40,933 bases of DNA from Planctomycetota bacterium. GTDB lineage: Bacteria > Planctomycetota > UBA1135 > GCA-002686595. The stretch lies in the NCBI GenBank assembly GCA_002683825.1, contig NYUD01000079.1, positions 1 through 40,933 on the forward strand. The letters run 5' to 3'. The translations under genes and the position numbers were made by a program. The notes beneath the pieces are model-generated. The model was not told the DNA's origin, searched no databases, and saw only the letters and a program-made list of their open reading frames with translations. Below, piece by piece: positions 1-8,550 of the stretch (within the stretch, counting starts at the first letter, position 1; each line of letters opens with the position of its first letter).

Positions 1-1
1 C

Positions 2-646
2 GGGCGAGACTTCAAGGACGAAGTCCGGGTCCGGGTCCGGGTCCGGGGGATCCGGGGGGTCCGGGGGATCCGGGGGATCCGGGGGATCCGGGGGGTCCGG
101 GATGCACTCGAGGCTCAGCATGTAGGCCCCACGGTCCGGGTCGGCGAAACAGGCTAACTGGAGGTAGTACGTATCGCCGGCGGTCAGGTCGTCGAACGTG
201 AGGTCGGAGAGCAGCCCGTCGTTTTCATCGTCCGAGCAGTCGAGTTCGACGAACGCGCCACATGTGCCTTCATAAATGGCGATGATGCTGTCGTCGGCCG
301 GGAACACACTGCTGTTCGTGTGGGCGCGGATCTTTCTCGACGTCGGCACGAAGGTGTACCAAAGGGTTCCGATGCCCTGGGTGCCCGGACCGCTGAAGTG
401 GCAGCTAAAGCCGGGGTCCTCGGGGACCGTGGTGGCTGCGGTGTTGTTGGCGAGTGCCGTCGAGTCGCATAGCAAGGGCAGTGCTCCCGAACAGTCGTCG
501 TTGACGGGGATTTCGCCGAGGGCGACCCGCCCGGTCGTGTCCGCGCTGCGCTGGAAGGGCACCTGCGCCTCCACACGTGCGCAGAGGAGAGACAAGCCGA
601 GGGCGAGAGGGCCCCAGGTCGAGGCATGGAGGCGATGGGACTGCAT
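2..646 (-). CDS. Secreted protein with Pro-Asp linker, cut by the left edge
   Basis: I do not recognise a named family. Reading from ATG at 646, 215 codons run to the window edge without a stop, so the C-terminus is missing. The N-terminus is a plausible signal peptide (hydrophobic residues about 11-24, cleavage near VEAQ-VPF). Residues 48-182 form a Cys-containing beta-rich domain opening with NDDCSGALPL and containing GTLWYTFV, DDSIIAIYEGTCG and TAGDTYYLQL. This pattern resembles the PPC-like jelly-roll modules of planctomycete exoproteins (my inference). A repeat linker of PPD and DP units follows, then FVLEVSP at the edge. The linker probably joins this domain to a second one outside the window. 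The ATG was chosen because it starts the signal peptide; the longer overlapping frames lack one. Confidence 0.8.
   Translation of the reverse strand, partial: MQSHRLHASTWGPLALGLSLLCARVEAQVPFQRSADTTGRVALGEIPVNDDCSGALPLLCDSTALANNTAATTVPEDPGFSCHFSGPGTQGIGTLWYTFVPTSRKIRAHTNSSVFPADDSIIAIYEGTCGAFVELDCSDDENDGLLSDLTFDDLTAGDTYYLQLACFADPDRGAYMLSLECIPDPPDPPDPPDPPDPPDPPDPDPDPDFVLEVSP
23..100. repeat. Tandem 6-bp and 9-bp repeat coding a Pro/Asp linker
   Basis: On the + strand there are four copies of GTCCGG (23-46) followed by six copies of a 9-bp unit, GGGATCCGG or GGGGTCCGG (47-100). Read on the minus strand inside the partial gene at 2-646, they encode Pro-Pro-Asp triplets followed by Asp-Pro pairs. 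Both unit lengths are multiples of three, so copy-number changes would lengthen or shorten the linker without breaking the frame. Confidence 0.9.
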
Positions 647-1308
647 GAAATTCTCTTGTTTCGGACGAATCGGGGGAGCCGTGTTCGGTATGGGGTGGAC
701 CGACGGCGGCGAACTCCAGGCCCTGGGGGGAGGGCAAGTGAAGGGGACACCGTGCCTTGGCGGCACTCGAGACAAGGGAAAGCTTGAATCGGGGTGTCGG
801 GTTCGAGGTCGTGGGTCTTTGGTTTTTCCTGTCGCATTCCACCGTCTCCGAGGGAAGACAAAAAAGCAACCTCATATGGTTCGCGGTCGCGAGACGGAAA
901 AAAACCCAATCCAGTAGCGTGACCGAAGAGAAATTTCTTCCCCTTTTCCAGGCCGGTCGACCCCGTTGCTACCCGTGAATGCAGCGTTCGGAGAACTGCG
1001 GTTGTTCGGCACACGGATGGCCGTGAACGTCCACGCTTGCGGACAGATTTCCCACCCCGCGCTGCACGACGTTCATCGCTTCGTCGGTACTTCCCGGACA
1101 AGGAAGCGGCCGTTGTGGGGACCGACCCTCGTCATGACGCCGGTCGAGGTCGACAGCTTGGCCGGGACCATGGAGGCCCTCCGGTGAGGCCCTGGCTCCA
1201 GCACACATCGGGAACTAGAATTTGCCCAGCGTTCCCGGGGGGTCTCACAGGATAAGGCCTCCCATCTCCGAGGTAGGCGATCGCAAACAAGTACCTGAGG
1301 TGATCCCG
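647..1308. other. 662-bp gap without a convincing gene
   Basis: This gap lies between the divergent starts at 646 (minus) and 1309 (plus), so it should hold both promoters. A frame at 966-1187 on the plus strand begins with TTG and has fairly GC-rich third positions, but it has no ribosome-binding site and no recognisable product. The palindrome GAAATTTC lies near 930. No RNA gene was seen. Confidence 0.5.
1297..1304 (+). promoter_or_regulatory. Shine-Dalgarno site for the Cys-rich lipoprotein
   Basis: GAGGTGAT lies four bases before ATG 1309, with its GAGG core eight bases upstream. This site fixes the start at 1309 rather than an earlier in-frame codon at 1222, because the hydrophobic signal begins directly after it. 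Confidence 0.7.
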
Positions 1309-1581
1309 ATGAAGTGGAGTGGTTTTCTAACGATCGTGGGTCTCGCGGTGCTGTGCGACCTGCTCTTGTCTTCCTGCATGATTTTCGGGAGCAGTTATCG
1401 GTCTCCAAACGCATGCGAGAACTGCAGCCAACAGGAGGGAGCGGACGCCTGCTGTGCCGAGGACGCTGGCGAGTGCGCGGACTGCGGCGAGCTCAAGGGC
1501 AGCCCCGAGTGCTGCGACCCCGATGCCGAGCGCTGCGGGGACTGCGGGAAAATCAAGGGATCGGAGGGCTGCTGCAATTAG
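1309..1581 (+). CDS. Small Cys-rich lipoprotein with triple CxxC-x8-CC repeat
   Basis: This is a 90-residue predicted lipoprotein: a short hydrophobic N-terminus (MKWSGFLTIVGLAVL) leads to the lipobox LSSC, so it should be lipidated at Cys25 and anchored in a membrane. The mature part is almost entirely three copies of one unit, Cys-x2-Cys-x8-Cys-Cys, separated by exactly six residues each time (CENC...ACC, CADC...ECC, CGDC...GCC). The second and third copies also share Cys-Gly-x-x-Lys-Gly-Ser. Twelve regularly spaced cysteines in about 55 residues suggest metal binding or a disulfide-knotted repeat, but no function can be assigned. It is a single gene divergent from the gene at 2-646 and convergent with the gene ending at 1617. 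I do not know a named family for it. Confidence 0.8.
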   Translation: MKWSGFLTIVGLAVLCDLLLSSCMIFGSSYRSPNACENCSQQEGADACCAEDAGECADCGELKGSPECCDPDAERCGDCGKIKGSEGCCN

Positions 1582-1616
1582 GCCCGACTCCCGATCTCGG
1601 AGCCTCCGGCACCGAG

Positions 1617-3281
1617 CTAGGGGCAGCCTGCCACCAGGTCGCCTATGCGCACCTGCCAGCCGTTCGAGAATTCGAACATGCCCTGAAAGGGGCCGCCTCC
1701 CGGACGGACGGACAGGGCCTGGACGTAGGCATCCATCCCCTCCAGGGCAGCGTTGTTGGGAATCGCCAACGAGTGTGTCGCGACGCCCATCCCGTCGGCG
1801 ATCGCTGCATGCAGCGTTACGATCGGAGGTAAGCCGGGCAGTGCCATGTAGACGGTGCACCCGCCACCCACGGGGACCGTGCCGCTCTCGAAGCCCCCGA
1901 ACAGAACGCTGAGGGAACCCGGGTTGACGCCCGCGTTGGTGTAGCCGTACGACGCATTGCCCAGGGTCGGTTGCGCAGGGGTGCCGAAGGCGCCGAGGAG
2001 CGGGGGTGAGCCGAACGAACAGCCGTCTCCGAGGTATACGTTGTAAAGTCCACCGGGACTCGTCCCGGAAACGGCGAAGCTCGCAGCTCCCGGTCCGGCG
2101 TGGAAGGCATCCAGCGCCACCATGGAAGGGACGGGGCCCGCATCGCAGTCGAACCAGAAGTTGTAGATCGTATTCCAGAGCAGTGGGTTGTCCGGCGTCG
2201 AGAACTGAACCTCGGCGGTTGCGATGCTCACGGACCACTCGTTTGCCGCGTTGTTATCGATGTCGCGAAAACCCGCGTTCAGAACTCGGGCCCCCGCGCA
2301 GATCGGTATTCGCAAGCTGCCGACACCTCGAGAATTATCGCGGTTGTGGAGCGCGTATTCGTAGTGATAGAGCCCATTCACAGGCCCGCTCACCTTCACT
2401 GCGATGTAGACGCGCCCATCGTCGCTCCCGTTGGTCCCCGAGGTAACGCTCGCTCCATCCCACCGCCCGAGCACCGTGCCGCTCGATGAGAGGCCGCCGA
2501 TCCCGCCGCCAAAATCCCAGCTGGATCCGGTCCAGTTCGGGCTGATTGCGCGCGAAGCCATGTTGTTGTCACGGTTGGCTTCTGGCTCGCCCTGCACCAC
2601 GTACATCCCCTGATACCAGAACGCCGCGGACGGATCGTCGAGGTCGGCGTCACGGATCTCGATACGATGCGTAACGGGTCCCAATGCATTGCCCATCCCA
2701 CTCGTGAAGCTGCGAACGCCGTCGGTGTCCGCAGGCGCTGGAACGGGAGGTTCGCCCCGGTCAAAAAGCGATCCGATGGCCGACCAGATGCCGAGCCAGG
2801 GGTCGATTTCCTCGTGCGGTGCCAACCAGTACCGATTTCCGTTGATCCCGACCGTATAGGTGTCCGAGCAGCCCGGTGCGAGGTATTCGCAGATGCCGAA
2901 GGGCCCGCATCCGGTGCAGGTGCCGCACACGTCCTGCGCGAAGACACCGAAACCCGACTTGATATAACTTTTGTCGCTGATCTGGACGAGGCGTTCGTCC
3001 GTTTCCTTGACCACCAAGAAAGCGATCCACGGGTGGTCGTCGTTCATGGGAACCGTACTGTCGCCATCGAGCCAATCGACGGTGACGGAGCCGACGTTGC
3101 AAGCGGTGGTTTCACCGGCCAAGCCGTTCATCCCGTTCGGGAAGATCCCCGTTCGACCCAAGGCGTCTATCGGTCCCAGAGCGCCAAGCGATACATCCAT
3201 GCCCGGAACCGCGTTGGACTGGGCGCTGGTGAAACTCGCGAAAGACAAGACCACGGCGCCGACCCAGATATTCGTTCTCAT
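1617..3281 (-). CDS. Large secreted beta-rich protein of unknown function
   Basis: This predicted 554-residue exported protein is not one I can name. ATG 3281 is preferred over the longest frame (3434) because AGGAGA lies seven bases upstream and a clean signal peptide follows (MRTNIWVGAVVLSFASFTSA-QS). The middle contains a Cys cluster (VCGTCTGCGPFGIC) and stretches rich in Gly, Ser, Asn and Asp, including the HYEYALHNRDNSRG region, which looks like a beta-sandwich. The last 150 residues, from about GGLYNVYLGDGC to SNGWQVRIGD, match the general pattern of a C-terminal module also seen in the proteins at 18783 and 22638. Such modules are common at the ends of planctomycete exoproteins; a role in surface attachment or sorting is only a guess. 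It is convergent with the lipoprotein gene. Confidence 0.8.
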   Translation of the reverse strand: MRTNIWVGAVVLSFASFTSAQSNAVPGMDVSLGALGPIDALGRTGIFPNGMNGLAGETTACNVGSVTVDWLDGDSTVPMNDDHPWIAFLVVKETDERLVQISDKSYIKSGFGVFAQDVCGTCTGCGPFGICEYLAPGCSDTYTVGINGNRYWLAPHEEIDPWLGIWSAIGSLFDRGEPPVPAPADTDGVRSFTSGMGNALGPVTHRIEIRDADLDDPSAAFWYQGMYVVQGEPEANRDNNMASRAISPNWTGSSWDFGGGIGGLSSSGTVLGRWDGASVTSGTNGSDDGRVYIAVKVSGPVNGLYHYEYALHNRDNSRGVGSLRIPICAGARVLNAGFRDIDNNAANEWSVSIATAEVQFSTPDNPLLWNTIYNFWFDCDAGPVPSMVALDAFHAGPGAASFAVSGTSPGGLYNVYLGDGCSFGSPPLLGAFGTPAQPTLGNASYGYTNAGVNPGSLSVLFGGFESGTVPVGGGCTVYMALPGLPPIVTLHAAIADGMGVATHSLAIPNNAALEGMDAYVQALSVRPGGGPFQGMFEFSNGWQVRIGDLVAGCP

Positions 3282-3685
3282 GTCGATCTCCTGTTTTCCG
3301 TTGACGGCTTGGACCGCGGCGAGCAGGGAGCCCGGACCATGAGACCATAAGTCCATACATCTCGAAGCGAGGACGCTTTGCGAAAAACGAGGTCTCGGGG
3401 GGCTGGAGGAGCCGAGACGTCGCCGCGTGTGCATTCCCGGGACGGTCTTCCACCCCTGCTGCCACGATTCTCACTTCGGCCGTCGGGTCGGGAGAACTCC
3501 TGCCCGGCACGCCGGCGGGAGCCGTGGTGCGTGGTTCCGAACGTGCTTTCGCTGACGATCGAGCGAGGGTGGGGGGGATGTTCGGGCTTCGGAGGAAGAA
3601 GTGATCCTGAAGGTGGATCTCCGGGAGGGCTCCGTGGGACCCTCCCTTTTTCCACTCGGTTCACGATCCGCAGCCTGCTGGATCG
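3282..3685. other. 404-bp gap between two minus-strand genes
   Basis: The gap upstream of the gene at 1617-3281 should hold its promoter. It also holds a strong rho-independent terminator that faces the plus strand (3623-3651), although no plus-strand gene lies just before it. A plus frame at 3378-3689 has no recognisable product. A short plus-strand RNA ending at the terminator is one explanation. Confidence 0.5.
3623..3651 (+). terminator. Rho-independent terminator on the plus strand
   Basis: GGGAGGG (3623-3629) with a bulged C, then TCC, pairs across a three-base GTG loop with GGACCCTCCC (3637-3646). Five T follow (3647-3651). Stem, loop and T-tract are typical of an intrinsic terminator for plus-strand transcription. 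The minus-strand direction has no T-tract after the stem. Both neighbouring genes are on the minus strand, so the transcript it ends is unknown. Confidence 0.65.
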
Positions 3686-4981
3686 CTAGTGCCGGCCGGC
3701 CGATCCGGGATGCCACGAGATCGTGAACCCCACGAAGTGTCGCGTCGAGGTCTCGAATTCCCCGTCGAGCACGACCGTGCCGGTCGGGGGCAGTGCGACG
3801 CTATCGATGTTCGGGTTTCCCCGATCCATGAAGGTGTAGGAAAGCCCCAGGCTCCAGGAGCCGAAGCTGTACTGGCTTCCGACCGAATAGCGCCACGAAT
3901 CCTGGAAGGGAATGTCGGGCAGGAGCCTTTGATCGGGAACGGCCGAACTGTCGTATCCGATCCCCGTCTGCAGGAGCCAGCGTTCGCCGAGGCGATACTC
4001 CGCTCCCACGCCGATCCGCCAGGTGTCCTCCCAGTGGCGATTCAACTCCAGGGTCGAACCGCCGATCGTCGTCGCCTGATCGCTGAAGACGCTCCAATCC
4101 GTCCAGCCTGCGTCCGCCAACACGGAGAGGTTCGAAGAGACCTCCTCCCGCATGCTCAGGCTCGCTCCCTGCGGTAGCGTGAACTCCAGCCCCGCATCGA
4201 CCTTTCCGCCGGCGCCGTCATCGAAATCGCCTTCCAGTTCGAGATCGATCGGCGAGCGATACACGAGCCCAAGCCGGGTTTGAGGCCGAAGTTCGAACAT
4301 CGTTGACAACGTCAGTCCGAACCCGACGTCGTTCGCATCGAGTGTGACCGTGGGAGCGGCGGGGTCCGTGCTGGCTCTCCGTTTGCTCTCGAAGGTCGCG
4401 TAGAGAACGTTGACTCCCAGCCCGATCGACCAGCGCTCGTCGAGGCGATAGGCCACCGAGGGTTCGAAGTTCAGGCCAAGCAGGTTGCTCTCGACCACGA
4501 AAGCGCGCCCGACCCACGTGTCATCGTATTGCGATCCGCCGACAAAAGGCGCGTTGATGGCGAGTCCGAGGCGCCAGTCTTCATCGATCTGTTTCACGAC
4601 GTAGGAGCCGAGGCCCGGCAGAAGCGCTTCGGTGCGTCCTCCCCCGTCGGTGCTTCCCGGCGGATCGGACATCGTTCCGCTCGGATCGATTTCGAATTCC
4701 TGGATCACCACGATCCCGTAACCTCCGAAGAGGTAGTGATCGCCCTCCAAGAGCGTCATGCCGGCCGGGTTGGTATAGGCGGTTGCGGCATCGCGTGCGC
4801 GCGCTCCCGCTCCTGCGGCGGACAATCCCATGTCCGGAGTTCCTACTTCGTAGAGCGTCGGCCCACCCCCCTGCGCTCCGAGAGGCGTGAGAGCGAATAC
4901 GATCCAGAGTATTGCGGCCGGAGCGCGGGAGAGTGATCGTCCGATTCTCGAGTTCAAGTCCTGCGGTGCGGTGTTCGGCAC
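3686..4981 (-). CDS. FadL/OmpP1-type outer-membrane transport protein
   Basis: The product (431 residues) looks like the FadL/OmpP1/TodX family of outer-membrane beta-barrels that take up long-chain fatty acids or other hydrophobic compounds. The evidence is a signal peptide (hydrophobic AAILWIVFALTPLGAQ), the family hallmark NPAG at residues 71-74 in the AATAYTNPAGM context, many alternating beta-strands (for example WRLGLAINAPF, WSIGLGVNVLYATF, TRLGLVYRSP, WRIGVGAEYRL), and a C-terminal strand near FVGFTISWHPG. Length fits the family. The start is GTG 4981, with GGA six to eight bases upstream. It is divergent from the ECF sigma gene with about 100 bp between them, so a shared promoter region is likely. 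Substrate cannot be read from the sequence. Confidence 0.87.
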   Translation of the reverse strand: MPNTAPQDLNSRIGRSLSRAPAAILWIVFALTPLGAQGGGPTLYEVGTPDMGLSAAGAGARARDAATAYTNPAGMTLLEGDHYLFGGYGIVVIQEFEIDPSGTMSDPPGSTDGGGRTEALLPGLGSYVVKQIDEDWRLGLAINAPFVGGSQYDDTWVGRAFVVESNLLGLNFEPSVAYRLDERWSIGLGVNVLYATFESKRRASTDPAAPTVTLDANDVGFGLTLSTMFELRPQTRLGLVYRSPIDLELEGDFDDGAGGKVDAGLEFTLPQGASLSMREEVSSNLSVLADAGWTDWSVFSDQATTIGGSTLELNRHWEDTWRIGVGAEYRLGERWLLQTGIGYDSSAVPDQRLLPDIPFQDSWRYSVGSQYSFGSWSLGLSYTFMDRGNPNIDSVALPPTGTVVLDGEFETSTRHFVGFTISWHPGSAGRH

Positions 4982-5081
4982 ATGTTTTCCATTCTCGGCA
5001 GGCGTGTACGGGTTTGTGTATTCTGGTCCCTTCGTCTTTGGAAGAAGACTGCCGGAGCTGCATGTCGGGACGCTACATACG

Positions 5082-5798
5082 GTGACGAAAAAATCACAGA
5101 AACCAAGCAGCGAGACCGAGCTGGATTCACGGGGCGGTGCCGAAGAGCAACAAGCCGTTCCGAAGACCTCGATTCTGGTTCAGGGAGCGGTCGATGGGGA
5201 CCGCGACAGTCTCGAGCAAGTGATTACCCATCTCTCCCCGCTGGTCGAGGCCCAGGTGCGGTTTCGTCTGGGGCACCTGGCGCGCAACACCGCCGATGTC
5301 GAAGACCTGGTCGCGGAGGTGTGGACCGTCGTTTTTCGAAGGCTTCCCGATCTGCGCCCTCGCGACGGGCACTATGCGCGGGTGCTTGTCAAGTACCTGG
5401 CCACCACGTCGCACCATCTGTGCAACAATTTTCTGCGTCGTTCCATGCGCAGAAAAACGATGTCTCTGGTCGGTTCCGATTCGTCGGAGGAGGGGGTGCG
5501 TGCCGACGAGCTGGCGCGAGAAACCCGCAGCGTCGTCACGCGTGTTTTCCAAGCCGAAGTGAGCGAGATGATCCGCAGCGGGCTGGACAGGCTGTCCGAT
5601 GAGAAACGGCGAGTCCTCGTCCTGCGCTTGATGGAGCACCGAACGAACCAGGAGATCGCCGAGCTGATGGATCTCCTGCCTAACACGGTCGCGGTCAAGT
5701 ATTCCCGCGCCCTGGGAGATCTGCGCGATCGCCTTCCGCAATCGGTGTTTCAAACCTTGTGGAGTTTCCGCAATACTCCCGCCCATGAATCCGGATGA
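5082..5798 (+). CDS. ECF-type RNA polymerase sigma factor (module 1)
   Basis: This 238-residue protein has the two domains of an extracytoplasmic-function sigma factor. The sigma-2 region contains ADVEDLVAEVWTVVF, close to the canonical acidic DxED helix, and then LVKYLATTSHHLCNNFLRR. The sigma-4 region (about residues 165-225) contains LSDEKRRVLVLRLMEHRTN and a helix-turn-helix with EIAELMDLLPNTVAVKYSRA. The longest frame begins at 4887 inside the 5' end of the FadL gene. GTG 5082 (VTKKSQ) is preferred because it avoids that overlap, though its ribosome-binding site is weak. The stop lies 14 bp inside the kinase gene, so the two are almost surely co-transcribed and translationally coupled. 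No classical anti-sigma gene is adjacent; control by the kinase is the natural inference. Confidence 0.85.
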   Translation: MTKKSQKPSSETELDSRGGAEEQQAVPKTSILVQGAVDGDRDSLEQVITHLSPLVEAQVRFRLGHLARNTADVEDLVAEVWTVVFRRLPDLRPRDGHYARVLVKYLATTSHHLCNNFLRRSMRRKTMSLVGSDSSEEGVRADELARETRSVVTRVFQAEVSEMIRSGLDRLSDEKRRVLVLRLMEHRTNQEIAELMDLLPNTVAVKYSRALGDLRDRLPQSVFQTLWSFRNTPAHESG

Positions 5799-8505
5799 CG
5801 TTCGAAATCTGTTCTTGCAGCGGATCCACGAGGATCTCGATGCCGGAGCAGCGAAAGAACTGGCCTACTACCAGGAGCTCTATCCCGGCCACGAGTCGCT
5901 GGTCGCACAAGAGTACCGGGGCCTCTGGAGCGAGTCGGGCGGTGCCGAGGACTTTGCTTTCGGCGCTGAAGAGGTGGTCTCCGAGGAGTTTCTGAGCGAA
6001 CTGCGCCGGAACTCATCCCCGGCGTCCCGCTACGACGTCGGCAAAGAGGTCGCCCGTGGCGGGATGGGCGCGATCCACGAGGTCTGGGATCGGGGCTTGA
6101 GCCGGCGGCTGGCGATGAAGGTGGTCCTGGGAGCGAGTGAGTCCGAGCGTGCGCCCACGACGCCTGTCCGGGATCCGCGCAGGCTCGCTCGTTTCCTCGA
6201 GGAGGCGCAAGTCACCGGTCGATTGGATCACCCGGGCATCGTTCCCGTACACGAGCTCGGCATCAATTCCCGGGGCGATGTGTACTTCACGATGCGCCTG
6301 ATCGAAGGTCGAGACCTCAACGAGGTCTTCAAGTCGGTGCACCGAGGCGAGGACGGTTGGACGCGCACACGCGCATTGAACGTCGTATTGCGCACCTGTG
6401 AGGCCATGTCCTTCGCTCATTCGAAGGGCGTCATCCACCGCGATCTCAAGCCTTCCAACGTGAGGGTGGGGCGCTTCGGTGAGGTGTATGTCCTGGATTG
6501 GGGCCTGGCCAAGATGCACGGGAAGGAGGACAGCCACGACCTACGTCTGCGCTCGTCCGCCGACGAGCTCGACCCGGGTGAGTCGGCCTTGCTGACGATG
6601 GACGGCACCGTCATGGGGACGCCGGCATACATGCCTCCCGAACAAGCCCAGGGCAACATGGGCGATCTGGGGCCTCACTCGGATGTGTATTCGATGGGAG
6701 CGATCCTCTACGAACTTCTGGCCGGTCGAGCTCCCTACGCCGAGGTGGGGCGATCTTCACATGCTGTGCTTCGCGCCCTGTTGTTCGGGCCTCCGAGGTC
6801 CGCCGACGAGTTCGGTACGGGAATTCCCGTCGAGCTGCTCGCCATCTGCGAGAGGGCGATGGCGCGCGAACCGTCGGAGCGCTACAGCGACACGCAGGAA
6901 CTTGCGGAGGATCTGCGTGCCTTTCTCGAACAACGCGTCGTCTCCGCCTACGAAACCGGCGCTCTGGCCGAGTTGCGCAAGTGGGTTCAGCGCAATCGCG
7001 GACTGTCCGCGGCGCTACTCGGTGTGGTCGTGTTCGCCCTGGCCGGTCTGGGTGTCAGTCTGTTCCTGAAGTCGCAGGCGGACGCAAACGCGCGGCTCGC
7101 GGATTCCGAAAAGAACAACGTGCTCAGGCTCTCGGCCTTTCAGAATCTCGAGGATCTGACGCGTGAGGCGGATTCCGAGGCGATGTGGCCGCTACATCCG
7201 GACAAAGGGCCGACCTACAAGCAGTGGTTGCGCAAGGCGAGGGCCCTCGCTCGCGGCCTGGAGCACGACCCGAAGACAGGGACGGGCGGCCATCAAGAAC
7301 TGCTCGAAGAATTGACGGCGCGCGTCGATCTCCACACGGGTTCGGGAGGCGAGGAGGAACTTCAGCAGGCCTGGTGGCTGGCCCAGGTAGGCAAGCTCGT
7401 CGCCGAACTGGAAGCGTTCAGCGATTCGGAGACGGGTCTGATCGAAGGCGACGTTTCGCCCGTCTGGGGATGGAGCGTTCGCCGTCGCCTGAAATACGCC
7501 GAGAACATGGAACAGGACACCTTGACGGGTGACGAGGCTCGCACGCGCTGGAACGAGGCCATCGCCTACGTCCGGAGCGAGCCACGCTACGCCGGCCTCG
7601 GGTTGAAGCCCCAACTCGGTTTGCTTCCGCTGGGAGCCGATCCGGGTTCCGGTTGGCTCGAGTTCGCCGACCTTCAGAGCGGAGTCGCCCCCCGACGCGA
7701 CAAGGACGGGCAGCTCGTCATCACGGAACAGACCGGGCTCGTCTTCATTCTGTTGCCCGGTGGATCCTTCTCCATGGGGAGTCAAAGCTCCGATGCCGGC
7801 GCGCCCAACTACTTCAACCCCCTCGGTTCGCCGATCGAAGAGGATGAAATTCCCGTCGACACCGTAGTTCTCAGTCCCTTCTTCATTTCCAAGTACGAGC
7901 TGACCCAGGGGCAATGGTCGCGTTTTTCCGGGGCGAACCCCTCTTCCTACCCGCCGGGCGTTTCCGTCGGCGGCAAGGCGGTCGACCTGCGTAACCCCGT
8001 TGAAGGTGTCACCTGGTTCGAAGCACGGCGTCTCGTCACGCGCATGGGTTTCGATCTGCCCACCGAAGCGCAATGGGAATACGCGGCCCGCGGCGCCACG
8101 ACCACGCCTTGGTCTTACGGAAAGACCGAAGAACACTCCGAACTCTACTCCAACGTGGCGGACGCCTTCGGCAAGAAGTACGGGCCGAAAGGACTGCCAT
8201 ACGAGACGTGGGACGACGGCTACGCTCTACACGCTCCCGCCGGAACCTATCGTCCCAATTCCTTTGGCTTGCACGACGTGCACGGCAACGTCTGGGAATG
8301 GTGTCGCGACCACTTCAATTCATACGAGGTCGAAGCTACCGGCGGTGAAGGCGAACGATCCTCGAAACCATCCCCGAATCGTCCCGCAAGGGGCGGCTCC
8401 TTCCATTACGTGGCTGGCAGCACGCGGTGCGCGAACCGCTGGGCGACCCCTCCGGGCAGGGGTGAGAAGGATCTGGGTTTGAGGCCGATGCGCAGGCTTG
8501 AGTGA
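5785..8505 (+). CDS. Membrane Ser/Thr kinase with C-terminal FGE-like domain (module 1)
   Basis: The 906-residue product is a Hanks-type kinase: glycine loop GGMGAIHEV (92-100), ATP-binding Lys in AMK (112), catalytic HRDLKPSN (Asp220), DWG in place of DFG (238-240), and MPPEQ (283-287). One transmembrane helix lies at about 406-428, so the kinase is cytoplasmic and the rest is extracytoplasmic. A middle region (about 430-650) carries MWPLHPD. Residues 650-906 form an FGE-sulfatase/SUMF1-like domain (FILLPGGSFSMGS, EAQWEYAARG, NVWEWC, RGGSF). The two Cys of active FGE, expected just after RGGSF, are absent (HYVAGST there), so it probably binds rather than oxidises. It overlaps the sigma gene by 14 bp. 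Target and ligand are unknown. Confidence 0.9.
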   Translation: MNPDDVRNLFLQRIHEDLDAGAAKELAYYQELYPGHESLVAQEYRGLWSESGGAEDFAFGAEEVVSEEFLSELRRNSSPASRYDVGKEVARGGMGAIHEVWDRGLSRRLAMKVVLGASESERAPTTPVRDPRRLARFLEEAQVTGRLDHPGIVPVHELGINSRGDVYFTMRLIEGRDLNEVFKSVHRGEDGWTRTRALNVVLRTCEAMSFAHSKGVIHRDLKPSNVRVGRFGEVYVLDWGLAKMHGKEDSHDLRLRSSADELDPGESALLTMDGTVMGTPAYMPPEQAQGNMGDLGPHSDVYSMGAILYELLAGRAPYAEVGRSSHAVLRALLFGPPRSADEFGTGIPVELLAICERAMAREPSERYSDTQELAEDLRAFLEQRVVSAYETGALAELRKWVQRNRGLSAALLGVVVFALAGLGVSLFLKSQADANARLADSEKNNVLRLSAFQNLEDLTREADSEAMWPLHPDKGPTYKQWLRKARALARGLEHDPKTGTGGHQELLEELTARVDLHTGSGGEEELQQAWWLAQVGKLVAELEAFSDSETGLIEGDVSPVWGWSVRRRLKYAENMEQDTLTGDEARTRWNEAIAYVRSEPRYAGLGLKPQLGLLPLGADPGSGWLEFADLQSGVAPRRDKDGQLVITEQTGLVFILLPGGSFSMGSQSSDAGAPNYFNPLGSPIEEDEIPVDTVVLSPFFISKYELTQGQWSRFSGANPSSYPPGVSVGGKAVDLRNPVEGVTWFEARRLVTRMGFDLPTEAQWEYAARGATTTPWSYGKTEEHSELYSNVADAFGKKYGPKGLPYETWDDGYALHAPAGTYRPNSFGLHDVHGNVWEWCRDHFNSYEVEATGGEGERSSKPSPNRPARGGSFHYVAGSTRCANRWATPPGRGEKDLGLRPMRRLE

Positions 8506-8550
8506 TCGGCGTTGCGGAAACGGGTTCATCGCTCCACGGCGGTAGCCGCC

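Noticed and set aside
184..1101. 305-codon minus-strand frame across the left-end gene
   Set aside because: It is in another frame from the signal-peptide-bearing gene at 2-646, which has a clear domain pattern and linker.
966..1187. Small plus-strand frame with GC-rich third positions
   Set aside because: It needs a TTG start, has no ribosome-binding site and no domain. The bias alone is too weak.
8538..8550. GGCGG-TAG-CCGCC hairpin between convergent genes
   Set aside because: The stem is only five base pairs with no T-tract, so it is not supported as a terminator.
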